Below are positions 61,871 through 64,000 of a stretch of DNA of 64,000 nucleotides, piece after piece. This DNA is from Dulcicalothrix desertica PCC 7102. GTDB lineage: Bacteria; Cyanobacteriota; Cyanobacteriia; Cyanobacteriales; Nostocaceae. Numbering within the stretch: position 1 is the stretch's first letter; every line of letters begins with the position of its first letter. Under the pieces are notes generated by a model. That model had not been told where the DNA came from, searched no databases, and saw only the letters and a program-made list of their open reading frames with translations. The translations under genes were made by a program, and so were the position numbers. The stretch lies in contig NZ_RSCL01000005.1 in NCBI RefSeq assembly GCF_003991905.1, forward strand, positions 206,517-270,516. Reading direction: 5' to 3'.

Positions 61871-63466
61871 ATGGGGACTCAAATATTAGATATTTCACCT
61901 GTTGGTAGGGTGGAAGGTGATTTAGATGTTCGGGTTGAAATAGAGGATGGACAAGTTGTTAACGCTTGGACACACGCTGAACTTTTTCGCGGTTTTGAAG
62001 TAATTCTACGCGGTAAAGACCCTCAAGCTGGGTTGATTGTAACACCTCGCGTTTGTGGAATTTGCGGCGCCTCTCATTTAACGAGTGCAGCATGGGCGCT
62101 TGATACTGCTTGGGGGACAGAGGTTCCACGTAATGCTATTTTGGCGCGCAACCTGGGACAATTAGCTGAGACGTTGCAAAGTATACCACGTTATTTCTAT
62201 GGACTGTTTGCAATTGACTTGACGCACGAAAAATATCGTCATAGTCCTTATTACCCAGAAGCAGTTAAGCGTTTTTCTGCTTTTACAGGAAAATCTTACG
62301 AAAAGGGTATAACGCTTTCTGCAAAACCTGTAGAAATTTATGCGCTTTTTGGTGGACAGTGGCCACACTCCAGTTACATGGTACCAGGGGGTGTGATGTG
62401 CGCCCCAACTTTAACTGATGTAACACGCGCTTGGTCGATTTTAGAGTTTTTCCGACGTAATTGGATTGAGGAGGTGTGGCTGGGGTGTTCGTTGGAACGG
62501 TATGAAGAAATTCGTACCTACGATGATTTTATGGCTTGGTTGAATGAAAAGCCCGAACACTGGAATTCTGATTTGGGATTATATTGGCGAATGGGTTTAG
62601 ATATTGGACTCGACAAATTTGGCGCCGGTGTTGGAAGGTATATCAGTTGGGGATATTTACCACACGAAACTAAATATCAAAAACCCACTATTGAAAATCG
62701 AAATTCGGCGATGATTATGAAGGGTGGTGTGTACGACAGCTTTAGTGATACTCACACTGCCATGAACCAAGAGTTTGTACGTGAAAATATGACTCATTCT
62801 TGGTACGAAGAAAGCGAAACTGATATTCACCCTCTCGACCGCACTACCAAACCAAGTCCTAATAACAAGAAAGACTTTAATAACGCTTACTCTTGGTCAA
62901 CTGCCGTACTGCATCAAAACCAAGGTAGACTCGAAGCTGGACCTCTAGCTCGTCAACTTGTTGCAGGTGGTAAACACGGTGAGTCTTGGCAGCATCGCGA
63001 TGAATTTATTCTTGATGTTTTTAAGAAAATGCGTGGCGCCAATGTTCACCTCAGACAACTCGCACGGATGCACGAAATCGTTAAACTTTATCGTCAAGCT
63101 GAACACTGCCTGCGCGAATTTCGTCTTAACGATGATTGGTACATTAAACCTACTGAAAAAGATGGACGTGGTTGGGGCGCTACTGAAGCAGCACGCGGCG
63201 CCTTATGTCATTGGATTGATGTTCAAGGTGGCAAAATTAAAAACTACCAAATTATTACACCTGGTAACTGGAACATTGGACCACGCGATAGTCAAGGAAT
63301 GCGCGGTCCCATTGAAGAAGCTTTAATTGGTACCCCAGTTCAAAACCCTACTGACCCAATAGAAGTTGGACATGTTGCACGTTCTTTCGACTCTTGTCTT
63401 GTTTGTACAGTTCATGCTCATGATGCGAAAACAGGTGAGGAACTAGCGCGCTTTAGAACCGCCTAA
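61871..63466 (+). CDS. hupL: Uptake hydrogenase large subunit
   Basis: 531 residues, the NiFe catalytic subunit. Nickel ligands: N-terminal RVCGICGASHLTS (Cys62, Cys65) and C-terminal FDSCLVCTVH (Cys509, Cys512), followed by a 16-residue tail after His515 that the HupW protease would remove. It is intact, with no sign of the hupL excision element found in Nostoc PCC 7120. The start MGTQILDISPVGRVEGDLDV is typical. Cotranscribed with hupS; acts as soluble or membrane-associated heterodimer. Confidence 0.96.
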   Translation: MGTQILDISPVGRVEGDLDVRVEIEDGQVVNAWTHAELFRGFEVILRGKDPQAGLIVTPRVCGICGASHLTSAAWALDTAWGTEVPRNAILARNLGQLAETLQSIPRYFYGLFAIDLTHEKYRHSPYYPEAVKRFSAFTGKSYEKGITLSAKPVEIYALFGGQWPHSSYMVPGGVMCAPTLTDVTRAWSILEFFRRNWIEEVWLGCSLERYEEIRTYDDFMAWLNEKPEHWNSDLGLYWRMGLDIGLDKFGAGVGRYISWGYLPHETKYQKPTIENRNSAMIMKGGVYDSFSDTHTAMNQEFVRENMTHSWYEESETDIHPLDRTTKPSPNNKKDFNNAYSWSTAVLHQNQGRLEAGPLARQLVAGGKHGESWQHRDEFILDVFKKMRGANVHLRQLARMHEIVKLYRQAEHCLREFRLNDDWYIKPTEKDGRGWGATEAARGALCHWIDVQGGKIKNYQIITPGNWNIGPRDSQGMRGPIEEALIGTPVQNPTDPIEVGHVARSFDSCLVCTVHAHDAKTGEELARFRTA

Positions 63467-64000
63467 TTTAAGCATTGAGTTACTTAGGTATTTCAAAAAA
63501 TTTAATTCTTCTGTATTGTGGAATGGGCATCCTTGCCCGTTCTATTCCAAGGGTACAGGCGCCACTTCTAAAATAAGGACTAACCGTAACCAGTAGTACT
63601 ATTCAATCAGGATTCTATTTGTTTAAATATATACTCATTTTTTAAATAAAAATCCGACTTTAGCTCAATATAAGTACTGAATTTCTGGGGTTTAATAATT
63701 AAATTATACTAATTTAAGCATTAACTTACTTCAAGTCAGGCAATTTGGTACTACTGGTTTGCGTTAACCAGTAGTACTCGTACAGGCGCCACTTCTAAAA
63801 TAAGGACTAACCGTAACCAGTAGTACTATTCAATCAGGATTCTATTTGTTTAAATATATACTCATTTTTTAAATAAAAATCCGACTTTGGCTCAATATAA
63901 GTACTGAATTTCTGGGGTTTAATAATTAAATTATACTAATTTAAGCGTTAAGTTACTTAAAATATGACATCTTGTTCAAGTCAGGCAATTTGGTACTACT
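63467..64000. repeat. Direct repeat region downstream of hupL, running out of the window
   Basis: No gene in these 534 bases. Copy 1 starts GTACAGGCGCCACTTCTAAA at 63553; copy 2 starts at 63780, an offset of 227 bp. They are nearly identical for about 165 bp (differences such as CTTTAG vs CTTTGG). Copy 2 then has about 19 extra bases before GTCAGGCAATTTGGTACTAC and continues past 64000. A GGGCATCCTTGCCCGT half-repeat (63517-63540) lies before copy 1. More copies probably follow. Confidence 0.85.
63748..63777. repeat. Hairpin GTACTACTGGTT / AACCAGTAGTAC
   Basis: A perfect 12-bp stem with a 6-base loop at the junction of the two long repeat copies. AACCAGTAGTACT also occurs inside each copy (about 63588 and 63815). 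Confidence 0.85.

Noticed and set aside
61871..63466. hupL excision element (as in Nostoc PCC 7120)
   Set aside because: hupL is a continuous 531-codon frame with both nickel-ligand motifs, so no interrupting element is present.
1..64000. Insertion sequences, prophage, tRNA or rRNA genes
   Set aside because: I saw no transposase, integrase, phage structural protein, tRNA cloverleaf or rRNA sequence; the repeats present are short and non-coding.

Overview
The window is about 64 kb of chromosome from a filamentous, nitrogen-fixing (probably heterocyst-forming) cyanobacterium. The evidence is an uptake hydrogenase pair hupS-hupL, an ArsC-like nitrogenase-associated protein, cyanobacterial-type cytochrome c oxidase genes, heptameric STRR repeats of the kind described in Calothrix, Nostoc and Anabaena, and a large polysaccharide cluster. 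I cannot name the species. The DNA is AT-rich. The usual cyanobacterial HIP1 octamer GCGATCGC appears only once by eye, whereas the hexamer GGCGCC occurs about 74 times, in nearly every long gene. I saw no tRNA, rRNA, transposase or CRISPR array.

Layout. (1) 1-2.5 kb: the end of ctaD, then ctaE and a small TPR-like protein. (2) 2.7-6.8 kb, minus strand: a vWA protein, PP2C phosphatase and protein kinase-TPR, matching the TerY-P triad (compare yegL/yegK/yegI); the vWA gene carries a frameshift. (3) 7.1-10.5 kb, minus strand: an uncharacterised gene pair, a decayed higBA-type toxin-antitoxin locus, and a PD-(D/E)XK nuclease-like protein with a small partner that looks like a toxin-immunity pair. 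(4) 11-16 kb: a cation/proton antiporter with a universal-stress-protein tail, a small catalase-family protein, a cupin dioxygenase-like protein with an STRR inside its coding sequence, and the ArsC-like protein. (5) 16.6-25.5 kb, plus strand: a dynamin-like GTPase, a giant Hsp70/actin-fold ATPase and a third uncharacterised protein. The first two resemble the SrfC/SrfB pair of proteobacterial srfABC loci. A broken DNA methyltransferase gene lies on the opposite strand between members two and three. (6) 25.5-30.4 kb: a LabA/NYN protein, cysK and five small uncharacterised proteins.

(7) 30.5-56 kb, minus strand: a continuous polysaccharide locus with about 14 glycosyltransferases, a PhyH-type dioxygenase, two acyl/acetyltransferases, a YdcF-like protein, a Wzy-like membrane polymerase and a Wzm/Wzt ABC exporter. 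The divergent wzc-type tyrosine kinase follows at 56.6 kb. Many genes overlap or are a few bases apart, so they probably form long operons that build and export a surface glycan. No priming glycosyltransferase or Wzx flippase is in the window. (8) 58.7-63.5 kb: two small membrane proteins and a TPR protein on the minus strand, divergent from hupS-hupL, the group 2a uptake hydrogenase that recycles H2 made by nitrogenase. The TPR and small membrane genes recall the extended hyp operon of Nostoc. The window ends in a roughly 227-bp tandem repeat.

Repeat families are plentiful: STRR heptamers, a GTAGAGACG...CGTCTCTAC palindrome (five copies, one inside a gene), AAACCCGGTTT hairpins, GGGCATCCTTGCCC inverted repeats and several tandem arrays. 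Five genes are each interrupted by one frameshift (vWA, a small hypothetical, higA, methyltransferase, one glycosyltransferase), which means either ongoing decay or assembly indels.
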